Notes: generated by a model not told the origin, from the sequence alone. DNA of 64,000 nucleotides from Verrucomicrobiota bacterium (GCA_025360015.1 JANYCZ010000059.1:124001-188000), one strand, 5' to 3'; positions 1 to 10,182 are shown, numbered from the stretch's first letter. Translations and numbers: made by a program.

Positions 1-218
1 TACAAGGCGTTTGGATCGGGCACACAACTGGCTGCCGATGGAGTATAGTTTTTCACACTCCAACTCGGATGCTCCGGCACAATCATTCCGCTCGGCGACA
101 CCATCATACGGTGGGGCGCGCAGCTCACTCCCACAAATAAAAGTAGAACCAAGGCGAGTGTATTCAGCAGCTTTATTGCCCACTGTTTTCTCCGAAAACC
201 ACAGACTGTGTCGCTCAT
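1..218 (-). CDS. Putative lipoprotein, truncated at window edge
   Basis: Hand translation of minus strand from ATG at 218: MSDTVCGFRRKQWAIKLLNTLALVLLLFVGVSCAPHRMMVSPSGMIVPEHPSW..., with a lipobox-like VGVSC; no stop before position 1. Confidence 0.6.
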   Translation of the reverse strand, partial: MSDTVCGFRRKQWAIKLLNTLALVLLLFVGVSCAPHRMMVSPSGMIVPEHPSWSVKNYTPSAASCVPDPNAL

Positions 219-488
219 GGGTGTCGTTTTACATTCATTTGCCGTTCCTGAGCAACAAAATCTGGCGCTGCAACGGCATAGGAGGGTAAATTTTATGTAC
301 GAGCATTCCTAACCCCCGACTCAAACGGGAGGAACGGCTGCGCGGCGTAATGCGGCTGAAGCAGCACAGCAAGCGAACGAAAGAAAGAAGGCGCAATGTA
401 CAAATGCTATGCACCCCATTGCTGAGCTGTCTGGACTTACGGTGTTGGCTTCCAAATCCCATGTGAAGCCCCGCCTTGACGCCTTCCC

Positions 489-830
489 CTAAACCTGCGG
501 GATCAACTCACTCTCCCTCACTACCCTCGCGCGTTGCATCAAAAGCTGCCCCTCCTTGATGGTGAAAAATTCAAAATGGGGATCGATGGCATCATCGTCG
601 ATTTCGCAGCGCAGTTCGCCTTCGGCATCGCCGATGGTTTTGGCGACTGCCATGAACAGCTTCAGGATCACATGCCCACGCTCCGAGCCCATCCAGGAGA
701 ACTCCAAGGATTGCAGGGCCAGGTCCACCTCGATGCCGCTCTCGGCGAATAGGTCGTCCAGTTGGTCGGCGCTCTCACGGGAGAGGATTTTGAAAGTGAA
801 GTAGCCGTCGTAGGTTCTGATTTCGCTCAT
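489..830 (-). CDS. Hypothetical protein
   Basis: ORF 489..839, acidic small protein, alternative start MSEIRTYDG. Confidence 0.5.
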   Translation of the reverse strand: MSEIRTYDGYFTFKILSRESADQLDDLFAESGIEVDLALQSLEFSWMGSERGHVILKLFMAVAKTIGDAEGELRCEIDDDAIDPHFEFFTIKEGQLLMQRARVVRESELIPQV

Positions 831-1174
831 GCACCGCATGCTTGGCAGCTTTTTTCCCGGGAGCCACTTCTTAACTTCGATTCATCCCAGAAACTTTTAT
901 TTACCGCCGGGCTGCCTATTTAAGGTCCGGCGTTGGGGAGTTTGATCCTGCGCACCTGAAGCTCGAATTTGCCCTCTTCCGGCAGGTAACCATGGGGCTA
1001 CCGAGGCTTGCGCAGAGGCAGCGGGGTACGGAGGGCAACTACCTAACGCAGCTTAATATTGCTTTGGTTTGTATAAATAAAAGCCTGGTCACTTCTTTAC
1101 ATTTATTATGTTTTCCATATTTACAATGCTCTTACAATTACCCTGTCTCCACTGTCCATTACCGTTCGAACTCG

Positions 1175-2014
1175 ATGATCCGCCGCTCCCCCTACGCCCC
1201 TTGTGTCGCAACCTTCCTAGCTTGTGGCGTCTTTCTGCTGAGCCTAAACACTCACGGTGCGAATCCCTTAATTTTTAATGATCCCGTTCAGTCCACAAAT
1301 GGCAACTACAGCCTAGGGGCCTACTATTCCGGCACCACCATGGACTTCCTGAATGTGGGAACCGTGAATGGAAGCGCCATCGACATGCGCGTGACGGTGG
1401 CCAGCCCCGTGGGACCGTACAGTTACATCGGTCTGATGCCCAATGTCACCATGGGCTCCACCATTGCCGGTGACCTGGGGTTTCTTCATGAGGCCACCAG
1501 CGCAGGATTTGGCGGGGTTGATTATACCCTGACGTTTTATCAAGGCGGCGGAGTCTTCGCCCAAACGGTGGTCGTGCCGCAGCTGCACTGGATCATCAAT
1601 GATGTGGACGGCGAGGCCCACCAGTCAGAAACGGTGACTGCCTACAATGCCGATGGCCTGCAGTCCTACCAGGTGGGGAACGCCAGCAATCAGGTCACTG
1701 CAGCTATGTCCGCCAGCAGCGTGCTTTTCACCGGCCCTGGCGCCAATACCAATGAAAATGATCCGACGGGGGCCTTTGTGCTGACCTATGCAAACACCAG
1801 CGCCGTCACACTCAGCATGCGTTCGACCACCAGCAACAGTTCATCATTTCCTAATACCGTCTATACCGGTCTTGACGGAGACCTGAGCTCGAATCCCACC
1901 CTCACTGGCTTTGGCACGGCGGTGCTGGTGCCGGAGCCCGGCGGAGCGATCCTGATCGCCCTCGTGGGCATGCGGCTGCTCATGCGGCGGCGCAGAGTGC
2001 GGGCAACCGACTGA
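1175..2014 (+). CDS. PEP-CTERM sorting domain protein
   Basis: Signal peptide MIRRSPYAPCVATFLACGVFLLS; C-terminus VPEPGGAILIALVGMRLLMRRRRVRATD = PEP motif + TM + Arg-rich tail. Confidence 0.85.
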   Translation: MIRRSPYAPCVATFLACGVFLLSLNTHGANPLIFNDPVQSTNGNYSLGAYYSGTTMDFLNVGTVNGSAIDMRVTVASPVGPYSYIGLMPNVTMGSTIAGDLGFLHEATSAGFGGVDYTLTFYQGGGVFAQTVVVPQLHWIINDVDGEAHQSETVTAYNADGLQSYQVGNASNQVTAAMSASSVLFTGPGANTNENDPTGAFVLTYANTSAVTLSMRSTTSNSSSFPNTVYTGLDGDLSSNPTLTGFGTAVLVPEPGGAILIALVGMRLLMRRRRVRATD

Positions 2015-2019
2015 GATTT

Positions 2020-4968
2020 CTACCTGTCGGCGGCGATCACTGTTCTACCCGCAGTGCGCCCTTTGATGCGCCAGGTCTTCACCCCTTGCTTGAAAGCATC
2101 AAACACGTCAGCGCCTCCATACCTGCCGCTTACGTACATCTCGGCCATCCGCTCCATCTGCGCGGCGAGATCAGGACGCGCATGCGCCACGCGCTGCGCA
2201 AACGCCAGCGGTCCTTCGCTGGCGGCACCGGGCGGCACACCAGTACGAGCCAGGCGCCGGCGCAGGCGCTGCCACAGCCTCATCCACGGATCGGCATGGC
2301 GGGCAGGACGCCGCAGCCACCAGGCGATGAGCAGCCCCCCCACCAGCACAAAGGCGGAGCTCGGGATGAGCAGCACCAGCTTGCTCTGCCGCAGGCCGAT
2401 GCGCTCCAGCAGGCCGCGCTGGGCTTCCTGATTGTAGTCGATGACCTGGTTTTGCCAGCCGTAGTTCACGCTGTCCCACCACAGACGCAGGTGCTGCAGC
2501 GTACGCCCCAGCAGAGTACGGCGCTGGCGCTCTGCCTCCTCCGCACCGCCGGCCAGGAGGGCGCGCAGATCGGTGTTTACGCGGTCGGGTGCGAGCTCGG
2601 CGGTGGGGTCGATGCGCACCCAGCCGTACTTCTCCAGCCACACCTCCGTCCAAGCGTGCACATCACTTTGTTTCACGATGAGGTAGCCGCCGTTGTGATC
2701 CGAGTATTCGCCACCGAGATACCCGACGACGATGCGCGACGGCACGCCCGCCATGCGCATGAGCGTGGCAAAGCTGGCGCTGAAGTGTTCGCAGAAACCG
2801 ACGCGGCGGCGCAGAAAGAATTCTTCCAGCGCTTGCGGTCCCTTGTACTCCCCCGGCTCCAGCGAGTAGCTGAAACCTTGCGTCCGCACATAGCTGAGAC
2901 CGATCTGCACGAGTTGCTCGTCCGTTTGCGTCACCGATTCCCAGTAGTCGGTGAGCTGCCTGAGCTTGGGTGATATATTGGGCGGGAGCTGCAGCGCAGC
3001 TTCCCGATGACTCTCAGGCAGATCACTTACCTTTTCATTCCCTGTCGGCGGTTCGTAGCGCGAGACGACCTCGAAACGCTCCGAATTCTGCACCGCCATG
3101 GGAGAGACGAGCGTCTGATCGAATTCAGGAGACAGCTCCTCCCCGCGCACTCGGGCCATGAGCGGCAGATCCAGTGCGGGCAGCCAGCGTTTGCCATGCG
3201 CCTCCAGATCGATGGTCTGACGCACATCTCCCGCTTGCTTCGAACGCGGCAGCTGGGGCAGATAACTCAGACGGTCGCCGCGCGTCCAGCGCATGCCTTC
3301 GCAGTTCCAGAGGGTGAGGCAGCGCCAGTAGCGGGTTTCGGCCGAAGGCAGGACGCCACCTGGAAAACGTACGCGGAAGGACACGTTTGAACTCTGGGCC
3401 ACTTTCGCGATGTTGCCGGCATCGAGCACATTGTCGATGCCTGTTTCGCCAAAGCGGCTGCGCCCGAGCGCGGAGCCCAGATCCAGCAGCCCGCGCGGAA
3501 ACACAAAGAACAGCAGCACGGCCAGCGGCAGCGCCTGGGCAAACAGCATGCCGGTCACACGCACCGGCTCCCGCACCCCGGGAATGCTGCGGCGAAAGCG
3601 CACCATGCATGCGGTGATGAGCAGCACCACCACCACTGTCCACACGGCACGGGAGAGATGATTTTCCAGCAGCACCGCGCAGAAGGCGAGGAACCAGCCG
3701 ATGAGCGCGAGCACCTGAAACTCACGCGGCGTGCGGCTTTCCAGCATCTTGGCTCCGGCAAGCACGAGCAGCAGCGCGATGCCCGGCTCCATCCCTCCCA
3801 GCTCGCCGTAACTGAAATAAACCACTGCGGCACCTGCGATGATGACACCGATGCGGATGAGCAGATGCGGTACCGCCAGGCGCAGCACTCCACGCCAGAT
3901 CAGGCACAACGCACACACCACCAATGCACCCATGGCGATGTAGCCATGCAGCGGCAGGATGGCCAGCAGCAGCGCGAGACTCAGGAACAGCAGCGGTCGT
4001 TTGGGCAGGAAGGTGGACTGCTCCAAGCTCACACCACTGGCCCCTTTCCCCGCCTGCAATTCACTCGACGGCGCCGCTCCGGCATCCGCGCCCGATTGCG
4101 TGGAAAGGGCATCCAGGCAGCGCCGCAGATGCGCCGGACCATGACCGGCGCGGATGATGCGGCCGGGCACACGCAGCTCATAGGGCTTGCCTTCGTCTTC
4201 ACAGATTTCCATCCAGCGTGCGATCTGCCCCGCACGGGCAGCTTCATCCAGCGGCACGGTGTTCCAGTCCAGCACTACAACGCCTTGAACGCCGCTGCTC
4301 CATGATTTGACCATCAGCGCTCCCCCACGCGCCATGGACCGCCAGTCGATGTGACGCGGTGAATCACCCGCACGCCACTCGCGCAGCCCGGCAAAGTCAT
4401 CACCGCCACTGGTGTGCCCACGAGAAGAGGAAACAGCGATGGCATCTCCCTGGCGTGAAGTGTCAGGCGCAGGCAGCGGCAGATCCCCCGCAGGTTCAGG
4501 ATGGACGCGCCGCACCCAGGCGGTCTCGACCACGCACTCCGCCGTGAACAGGCCCAGCGGGTACACGCTGCGCACCAGCAGCTGCAAGGTGCCGCCCGCA
4601 TGCTGCAATGGCGGCGGCAGTTCGACGAATACGGCCTCTCCCGCTGGCACACGGTCAACAAACACCGGCAGGGCCGCACCGGCCACCAGCACTTCGAGTC
4701 CGCAGGGGGACACGGCCCCTTGGGCACGCAATTCTACCGGTATGCCCTTGGCGGCATCCTGCACCGCAGGCCTGGCACCCACCAGCCGCACGTTTAGCCC
4801 ACGCAGATTCGCCCGCGCATGCACCCAGGAGAGCAGGCCCAGCATCGCCGTGAGCAGCGCGATCAAATGCGCCGCCCCATTGGACTGCGCCTCCGCCGCA
4901 TACCACATGCCCGCCACGATGGCCAGCAGCGCCAGCGTGTGTCGGTTCCAGCGCACGCGCACTTTCAT
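2020..4968 (-). CDS. DUF58 domain fused to TgpA-like transglutaminase membrane protein
   Basis: N-terminal DUF58 motif FAGLREWRAGDSPRHIDWRSMARGG; multi-TM core; transglutaminase motif GFCEHFSASFATLMRMAGVPSRIVVGYLGGEY...HAWTEVWLEKYGWVRIDPT. Confidence 0.9.
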   Translation of the reverse strand: MKVRVRWNRHTLALLAIVAGMWYAAEAQSNGAAHLIALLTAMLGLLSWVHARANLRGLNVRLVGARPAVQDAAKGIPVELRAQGAVSPCGLEVLVAGAALPVFVDRVPAGEAVFVELPPPLQHAGGTLQLLVRSVYPLGLFTAECVVETAWVRRVHPEPAGDLPLPAPDTSRQGDAIAVSSSRGHTSGGDDFAGLREWRAGDSPRHIDWRSMARGGALMVKSWSSGVQGVVVLDWNTVPLDEAARAGQIARWMEICEDEGKPYELRVPGRIIRAGHGPAHLRRCLDALSTQSGADAGAAPSSELQAGKGASGVSLEQSTFLPKRPLLFLSLALLLAILPLHGYIAMGALVVCALCLIWRGVLRLAVPHLLIRIGVIIAGAAVVYFSYGELGGMEPGIALLLVLAGAKMLESRTPREFQVLALIGWFLAFCAVLLENHLSRAVWTVVVVLLITACMVRFRRSIPGVREPVRVTGMLFAQALPLAVLLFFVFPRGLLDLGSALGRSRFGETGIDNVLDAGNIAKVAQSSNVSFRVRFPGGVLPSAETRYWRCLTLWNCEGMRWTRGDRLSYLPQLPRSKQAGDVRQTIDLEAHGKRWLPALDLPLMARVRGEELSPEFDQTLVSPMAVQNSERFEVVSRYEPPTGNEKVSDLPESHREAALQLPPNISPKLRQLTDYWESVTQTDEQLVQIGLSYVRTQGFSYSLEPGEYKGPQALEEFFLRRRVGFCEHFSASFATLMRMAGVPSRIVVGYLGGEYSDHNGGYLIVKQSDVHAWTEVWLEKYGWVRIDPTAELAPDRVNTDLRALLAGGAEEAERQRRTLLGRTLQHLRLWWDSVNYGWQNQVIDYNQEAQRGLLERIGLRQSKLVLLIPSSAFVLVGGLLIAWWLRRPARHADPWMRLWQRLRRRLARTGVPPGAASEGPLAFAQRVAHARPDLAAQMERMAEMYVSGRYGGADVFDAFKQGVKTWRIKGRTAGRTVIAADR

Positions 4969-4972
4969 GGCA

Positions 4973-5902
4973 TCAGGGCACCGGGGTTTCAGCGATCAAC
5001 TGCCGCGCCAGTTCCACGCCCGTCATGCCATCGGCGGCATGTTCGAGACGATGCCCCATGACGACCACGGCAACGGCCTGGATGTCTTCCGGCAGCACCA
5101 TCGCCCGCCCGCTGAGCAGGGCCCAGGCACGGGAGGCGGCCAGCACGGAAAGCCCGGCACGCGGAGAGAGCCCGTGCCCCTGCACGCGGCTGGCAGCCAG
5201 CAGATCCTGCAAATAATCGAGCAGCGCAGGCGCGGCGTACACAGCACGCGTCCAGGTTTGCAACTGCTGCAGTTCGGTGAACGACATCGCCGGCTGCATG
5301 GCGCGCAGCAGCTCACGGCGCTCCTGGCCTTCCAGCAGCGCACGCTCAGCCGTACGGTCCGGCACCCCCAGCGCGAGGCGCATGAGAAAGCGGTCCATCT
5401 GCGACTCGGGCAGCATGAAGGTGCCGATTTGCGAGGAGGGATTCTGCGTGGCGATGACGAAGAACGGCTCCGGCAAGGGATGCGTGGCACCATCCGCAGT
5501 GATCTTGCCTTCCTCCATGGCTTCGAGCAGCGCGGACTGCGTCTTGGGCGTGGCGCGGTTGATCTCATCCGCCAGCAGCACCTGCGTGAAAACCGGCCCC
5601 TTGTGAAAATGAAACGCCGCCGTGTCCCGGTCATACACCGAAGCGCCGAGGATGTCCGCAGGCAGAAGATCGCTGGTGAACTGCACGCGGCGGAAGCCCA
5701 GACCCAGCGCCTGCGCGAGAGCCTGGGATAGCATCGTTTTGCCGACGCCGGGCTGATCCTCAAACAGCAGGTGTCCGCGTGCCAGCAGGCAGGTCACCGC
5801 GAGTCGTACGACATTCTCTTTGCCAAGAATGATCTGCGACACCCGCGCGATGATGGTTTCGATTTGTTGGGACGCTTGCAGAGCAGTGGCAGCAGGAAGC
5901 AT
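4973..5902 (-). CDS. MoxR family AAA ATPase
   Basis: Walker A GHLLFEDQPGVGKT, Walker B VLLADEINRATPKTQSALLEAMEE, ATQNP; start chosen at MLPAATALQ. Confidence 0.92.
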   Translation of the reverse strand: MLPAATALQASQQIETIIARVSQIILGKENVVRLAVTCLLARGHLLFEDQPGVGKTMLSQALAQALGLGFRRVQFTSDLLPADILGASVYDRDTAAFHFHKGPVFTQVLLADEINRATPKTQSALLEAMEEGKITADGATHPLPEPFFVIATQNPSSQIGTFMLPESQMDRFLMRLALGVPDRTAERALLEGQERRELLRAMQPAMSFTELQQLQTWTRAVYAAPALLDYLQDLLAASRVQGHGLSPRAGLSVLAASRAWALLSGRAMVLPEDIQAVAVVVMGHRLEHAADGMTGVELARQLIAETPVP

Positions 5903-6090
5903 GGCGTCGTTAGGGGAATGGAAGGCGCGTGAGGACACGAGTGGTGGGATTATACGCGCAAGTGTCGCCGATTGGTTGGCTGCAACGCAAGCCCGCATTC
6001 GTGCGCACCACAGAAAGTACTGCTGAGCTTTAGCTCAAACTAGGGACAACTCTCACCAACTTGAAATCTTAAACCTGTCACATTAAACTT

Positions 6091-6336
6091 TCAGATCTGC
6101 TGCAGCTTGTTCCGCTCATTCGGCGTACGGCACACCGGACAAATCGTCACGTCGATCTTGCGCTTGGCCTCGCAGGCATAGGCCGTACCGCAGATGCGGC
6201 ACTGGATGGCGATGCGCCGCCGATACACCTCGCGTTTGCGATCCCGCCAGAAGCTGTGAAACCACAGGACGCACACCGTGGTGACGCCGACGGCCATGAA
6301 CAGGATGATCAACCCCCCGAGAGGAATGGGAATCAT
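6091..6336 (-). CDS. Small membrane protein with zinc-ribbon
   Basis: N-terminal TM then CRICGTAYACEAKRKIDVTICPVC; ATGA overlap with upstream gene at 6333-6336. Confidence 0.7.
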   Translation of the reverse strand: MIPIPLGGLIILFMAVGVTTVCVLWFHSFWRDRKREVYRRRIAIQCRICGTAYACEAKRKIDVTICPVCRTPNERNKLQQI

Positions 6337-7073
6337 GGCGTGGTGGCCGCCTCCCAGCGGAAGGAGATTTCGCCCCACTCGACGCGCTTCGCCTCTCCAG
6401 GGGTGAAGCGTAGCGCGAGCACCGCGGCGTGGAGCTGCTGCATGATGTCAGCATCCTCCACACTGCTCAGCGGCAGGGCCGTGACAATCTGCCCGGCGCT
6501 GCCAATGGCGACGCGGAACTGCACACGCGGGGGCTGCGTGAGCTTGATGCCTTCCAGTTCCACATGGACCGGACCACGCTTCGCCAAGGCAGGACTCAAG
6601 ATGGCGTGCAGCTTCGCGGCGGAGGGCAAGGCCACGGAAGCCACCGTGCGGCGTGGCACCGGCGGGAGCACATCTGCGGCTGCGGTAAAGAGGCGTGGCT
6701 GGCGGATGGCGGCAGTCGCGGGCTCCAGTTCGCGCAGCTTGATCTCATGACCGGCAAAGGAGGGGTGAAAGGCCAGCAGCGGGCTTTCCGCAGGCGCCAC
6801 GGAGTCGGCATCGCTCAGCAGCGCAAAGCTGCGGTCCTGCGCCCGATGGATCAGCGCCAGCTCCGCCGGCTTGCTGGGATCCAGCGAGATCACATGCTGC
6901 GGCGTGACGGGCAGCCGCTGCGCCACCGGATGCACGATGCGGAAGATGAAAAAGAAACCGGCCATCGCAGCCATGAGCAGCAGCAGCGACCCAACCAGAT
7001 GCCACACCGAATAATCACGCACGTCCCACGCAAATATCAGCGCGGATTCGGACGGATGCGGTTTCGTGGACAT
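6333..7073 (-). CDS. Membrane-anchored protein with TonB-like C-terminus
   Basis: Single N-terminal TM; C-terminus VQFRVAIGSAGQIVTALPLSS...LHAAVLALRFTPGEAKRVEWGEISFRWE resembles the TonB C-terminal pattern; follows exbB/exbD. Confidence 0.6.
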   Translation of the reverse strand: MSTKPHPSESALIFAWDVRDYSVWHLVGSLLLLMAAMAGFFFIFRIVHPVAQRLPVTPQHVISLDPSKPAELALIHRAQDRSFALLSDADSVAPAESPLLAFHPSFAGHEIKLRELEPATAAIRQPRLFTAAADVLPPVPRRTVASVALPSAAKLHAILSPALAKRGPVHVELEGIKLTQPPRVQFRVAIGSAGQIVTALPLSSVEDADIMQQLHAAVLALRFTPGEAKRVEWGEISFRWEAATTP

Positions 7074-7089
7074 CGTGAACAGCGGTGTT

Positions 7090-7494
7090 TTACGCCTTGG
7101 GCGGCACGGTGGAATATGCCACCTCATAGCCGAGTTCGAGCGCGATGTTGCCGATCTCGATCACGCGGCCATGTGGTGCCTGTTTGGCGGCGTGAATGAT
7201 GGCGCGACGTTCTCCTTCGCGGTTCGCCTTCAGCTTGTCCCGCAGCTCCGCCAGGCTGGTGCGCACACCGTCAAAATAGAGCGTGTTCTCCAGCCCTGCT
7301 GGAACGGTGATGATGTGGGCCCGGTCAAACCCGGTGAGGCGGGAGCTCGACTGCGGAGCCTCCACCTTGATGCCGGACTGCACCACAAAGTTGCTGGTGA
7401 GGAGGAAATACACCAGCAGCAGCAGGATCGTGTTCAGCAGCGGCACCGTGTACAGCCAGGGGCTTTGCTTGGGCAGATGACTCTCGAGCTTCAT
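7090..7494 (-). CDS. ExbD/TolR family protein
   Basis: N-terminal TM LLNTILLLLVYFLLTSNFVVQSGIKVEAP, ExbD-like; adjacent to ExbB. Confidence 0.85.
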   Translation of the reverse strand: MKLESHLPKQSPWLYTVPLLNTILLLLVYFLLTSNFVVQSGIKVEAPQSSSRLTGFDRAHIITVPAGLENTLYFDGVRTSLAELRDKLKANREGERRAIIHAAKQAPHGRVIEIGNIALELGYEVAYSTVPPKA

Positions 7495-7566
7495 GGTTGA
7501 TACGGCGAAAGACGCAGTATTGGCGGCGCGGAGTGGTTGGGCCAGCCGAAACTGCGCTGCGGGCGC

Positions 7567-8256
7567 TTATCCTTTCATCCCGCGTCCGCGCGCCTTGGTC
7601 AGCGGCGGCGCAGCTTCCGCCTGGCGGAATTCCACGATGTTGTCAGTGCTGTTGGCGTCTTCGATCAAATTCACGATCTCAATGCCCGCGCGCTCCAGAT
7701 CATGCATCAGCGAGCGGGCCCGGGCGCTGAGAAAGGCAAAGGAGAGGTAGGCAGGAATCGCCACCACCAGACCCAGCGCTGAGGTGATGAGGCTCTGATA
7801 CACCCCGCGCGCCACATCCGCCTGTGTCGCGATGCCATTGGCGGAAGAAAGGCTGGTAAAGCTGTCCAGCAGGCCGATCACCGTGCCCAGCAGGCCAATG
7901 AGAGGGGCGGCATGCGCGATGGCGTTCAGAATGCCCAAAAAGCGCTCTAGCCGTGGAACTTCGAGCTGACCTGCCTCCTGCACGATTTCCTTGAGCTGAT
8001 TGCGCGGCGCGTGGTGCCGCAGCAGTGCCGCGTGGATCACTCGTCCGGCAGGCACCCGTGTGGCCACGCATTCCTGCAGCGCCTCCGCGAAGTTTTTGCG
8101 GCGGATCAGGCTGGCCAGCCCGGCCAGGAATTCGCCCACATTCATGCTCGCCCGGTGGAAGTAGGCCAGCCGCTCCATAAAGATGGCACCGGAAAAGCAC
8201 AGGCACCCGATGAGGAGCCAGACTAGCGGTCCGCCTTTGGAGATAAGGTCAATCAT
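7567..8256 (-). CDS. MotA/TolQ/ExbB proton channel family protein
   Basis: GGPLVWLLIGCLCFSGAIFMERL; LGILNAIAHAAPLIGLLGTVIGLLDSF; VARGVYQSLITSALGLVVAIPAYLSFAFL. Confidence 0.92.
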   Translation of the reverse strand: MIDLISKGGPLVWLLIGCLCFSGAIFMERLAYFHRASMNVGEFLAGLASLIRRKNFAEALQECVATRVPAGRVIHAALLRHHAPRNQLKEIVQEAGQLEVPRLERFLGILNAIAHAAPLIGLLGTVIGLLDSFTSLSSANGIATQADVARGVYQSLITSALGLVVAIPAYLSFAFLSARARSLMHDLERAGIEIVNLIEDANSTDNIVEFRQAEAAPPLTKARGRGMKG

Positions 8257-8567
8257 GAGTCGGAAAACAGAGAGTGATGGGGTGAAACCTGGCACCACAC
8301 GCCAGTTCGGGAGAAGCGTGAAATACCGAGCATGTTTTATGCCGAGACTGATAACTTGTAAACACTGGAAATTAACGAGATGAGCGGGCGAAGGTCAAGG
8401 AGGAAGAGATCAAGGCGTCGAGGCTGCGCCGTCACGGGGGTCAAGAGGTGGCTTTTTGCCAGGGCGGCCCGTGTTGACCGCTGCCCCCTTCCCCCACGTA
8501 ACATTCATATCACATCCCATCACCTCCCAGCCTTGATTCCCCTTCCCGAACCCGCTCCAATGCCTGC

Positions 8568-9473
8568 ATGAAACCTTTCGATCTCCAGGTCAATGGCTAC
8601 GCTGGCACCGACTTCAACAGCGACAACCTCACCGCCGAAGCCCTCCACCACGCCTGTGAAGCCCTGGCCGAGGACGGCTGCGAGGCCATTCTCGCCACCT
8701 TCATCACCGATGAAATCCCCACCCTGGAGCGCCGCATCGGCAAACTGGTCGAGTTGCGCGAGCAGGACGCCCTCGCCCGCCGCATCATCACCGGCATCCA
8801 TATTGAGGGCCCGTTCATCAATCCCATCAAAGGCTACGTCGGCGCGCACCCGCCCCACGCCGTCAAACCCGCGAATGTGGACGACGCCAAGCGCCTCCTC
8901 ACCGCCGCCGGTGGCCTCGCCAAGCTCGTCACCCTCGCCCCCGAGCACGACGCAGGCAGCCAGACCACGGCCTTCCTCGCCTCCCAGGGCGTCACCGTCT
9001 CCGCCGGTCATTGCGATCCCTCACTGGATCAACTCAACGCCGCCTGCGATGCCGGTCTGACCATGTTTACCCATCTAGGGAATGGCTGCCCCATCCAGAT
9101 GCACCGCCATGACAACATCATCCAGCGCGCCCTCAGCCTGAACGACCGCCTCTGGCTCTGCTTTATCCCGGACGGCGTGCACGTGCCCTTCTTTGTGCTG
9201 AAAAACTGGCTCGCCAGCATCGGCCTGGAGCGCACCATCTTCGTCACCGACGCCATCTCCGCCGCCCGCCTCGGCCCCGGCCGCTACACCCTCGCCGGCT
9301 GGGACATCCTCATCGGCGAAGACCTCGTCGCCCGCTCCCCCGACGCCACCCACTTCGTCGGCAGCACCGTCACCGTGCCGAGGATCAAGGCCAATGCGTG
9401 TGCCGAACTGGGCATGAGCGATGAAGATTTGAAGCAGGTGCTGGATGTGAATCCGAGGCTGGCGATCAACTAA
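8568..9473 (+). CDS. nagA: N-acetylglucosamine-6-phosphate deacetylase
   Basis: DLQVNGYAGTDFN; GIHIEGPFINP; TMFTHLGNGCPIQMHRHDN; FIPDGVHVP; FVTDAI. Confidence 0.88.
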   Translation: MKPFDLQVNGYAGTDFNSDNLTAEALHHACEALAEDGCEAILATFITDEIPTLERRIGKLVELREQDALARRIITGIHIEGPFINPIKGYVGAHPPHAVKPANVDDAKRLLTAAGGLAKLVTLAPEHDAGSQTTAFLASQGVTVSAGHCDPSLDQLNAACDAGLTMFTHLGNGCPIQMHRHDNIIQRALSLNDRLWLCFIPDGVHVPFFVLKNWLASIGLERTIFVTDAISAARLGPGRYTLAGWDILIGEDLVARSPDATHFVGSTVTVPRIKANACAELGMSDEDLKQVLDVNPRLAIN

Positions 9474-9810
9474 ACATCGAAAGCGAAACGGTCTGGGTCA
9501 AAGCAAGCGCGGCAGCGTCGTGGAGTGCGGTGACAGAGATGCAAGGCGGAAGCCTGCATCGGCGGCACCGCTTTCGCGGGGTGAAAGAACGTTCTCCGGC
9601 CTCACCCTGCCATTCGGCCGCGAAAGCGGCCTCGCGCTCAGGCTTGCCGCACGCACGCCAGACGCTTCGCGCACGCGCTGGCTCATGCCCGCATGCTGCC
9701 AGCAGAAAAATAGAATAAATGCCACGCCTCGTTCGCTGCCCGGAATCCATGCCACCCCGCCCAAAACTGGCGATTGCCGCAAATGTGAAGAGGGATCATG
9801 CTGCGTCCGG

Positions 9811-10182
9811 ATGACCCTCGACCCGACAGCAACCCTCCAATGGTGGGCAAGCCAGATGCCAAAATACAATCTCGGCCTGGCTGTGGCGGGAGTTCTGGCA
9901 TTCATCGCCTATGTGATCGTGGGTCTGGGGATGCTGCCGCCTGATGAAAAATTCGAGGTCACTGCTTTTACCATCACATTTCAAGGAGTCGGTTACTTGG
10001 TCATGATGGCCTTCGCAAACGTGTGCTACCTCATTGGCCCAGCCTCAGAAATCATGCTGCGACCAGATGACGTGAGCCTGTATCGCGAGAAGTGGTACAA
10101 ACTCGGCTGCCAGTTTTCCTTCAGCCTACCATTTTGTGTTCCTGCGCTGCTGCTCGTAGTCGCGCTGCTGCATGAATCATGA
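9811..10182 (+). CDS. Hypothetical membrane protein
   Basis: Internal start MTLDPTATLQWWASQM; three hydrophobic segments; overlaps the start of the next gene by 4 nt. Confidence 0.6.
   Translation: MTLDPTATLQWWASQMPKYNLGLAVAGVLAFIAYVIVGLGMLPPDEKFEVTAFTITFQGVGYLVMMAFANVCYLIGPASEIMLRPDDVSLYREKWYKLGCQFSFSLPFCVPALLLVVALLHES

Noticed and set aside
235-462. 75-aa minus-strand ORF near the window start
   Set aside because: No start context, no domain, overlaps a lipoprotein promoter region; not supportable
4412-5731. 439-aa plus-strand ORF antisense to moxR/transglutaminase
   Set aside because: Shadow ORF over two confidently identified minus-strand genes; R/H/Q/S-rich low-plausibility translation
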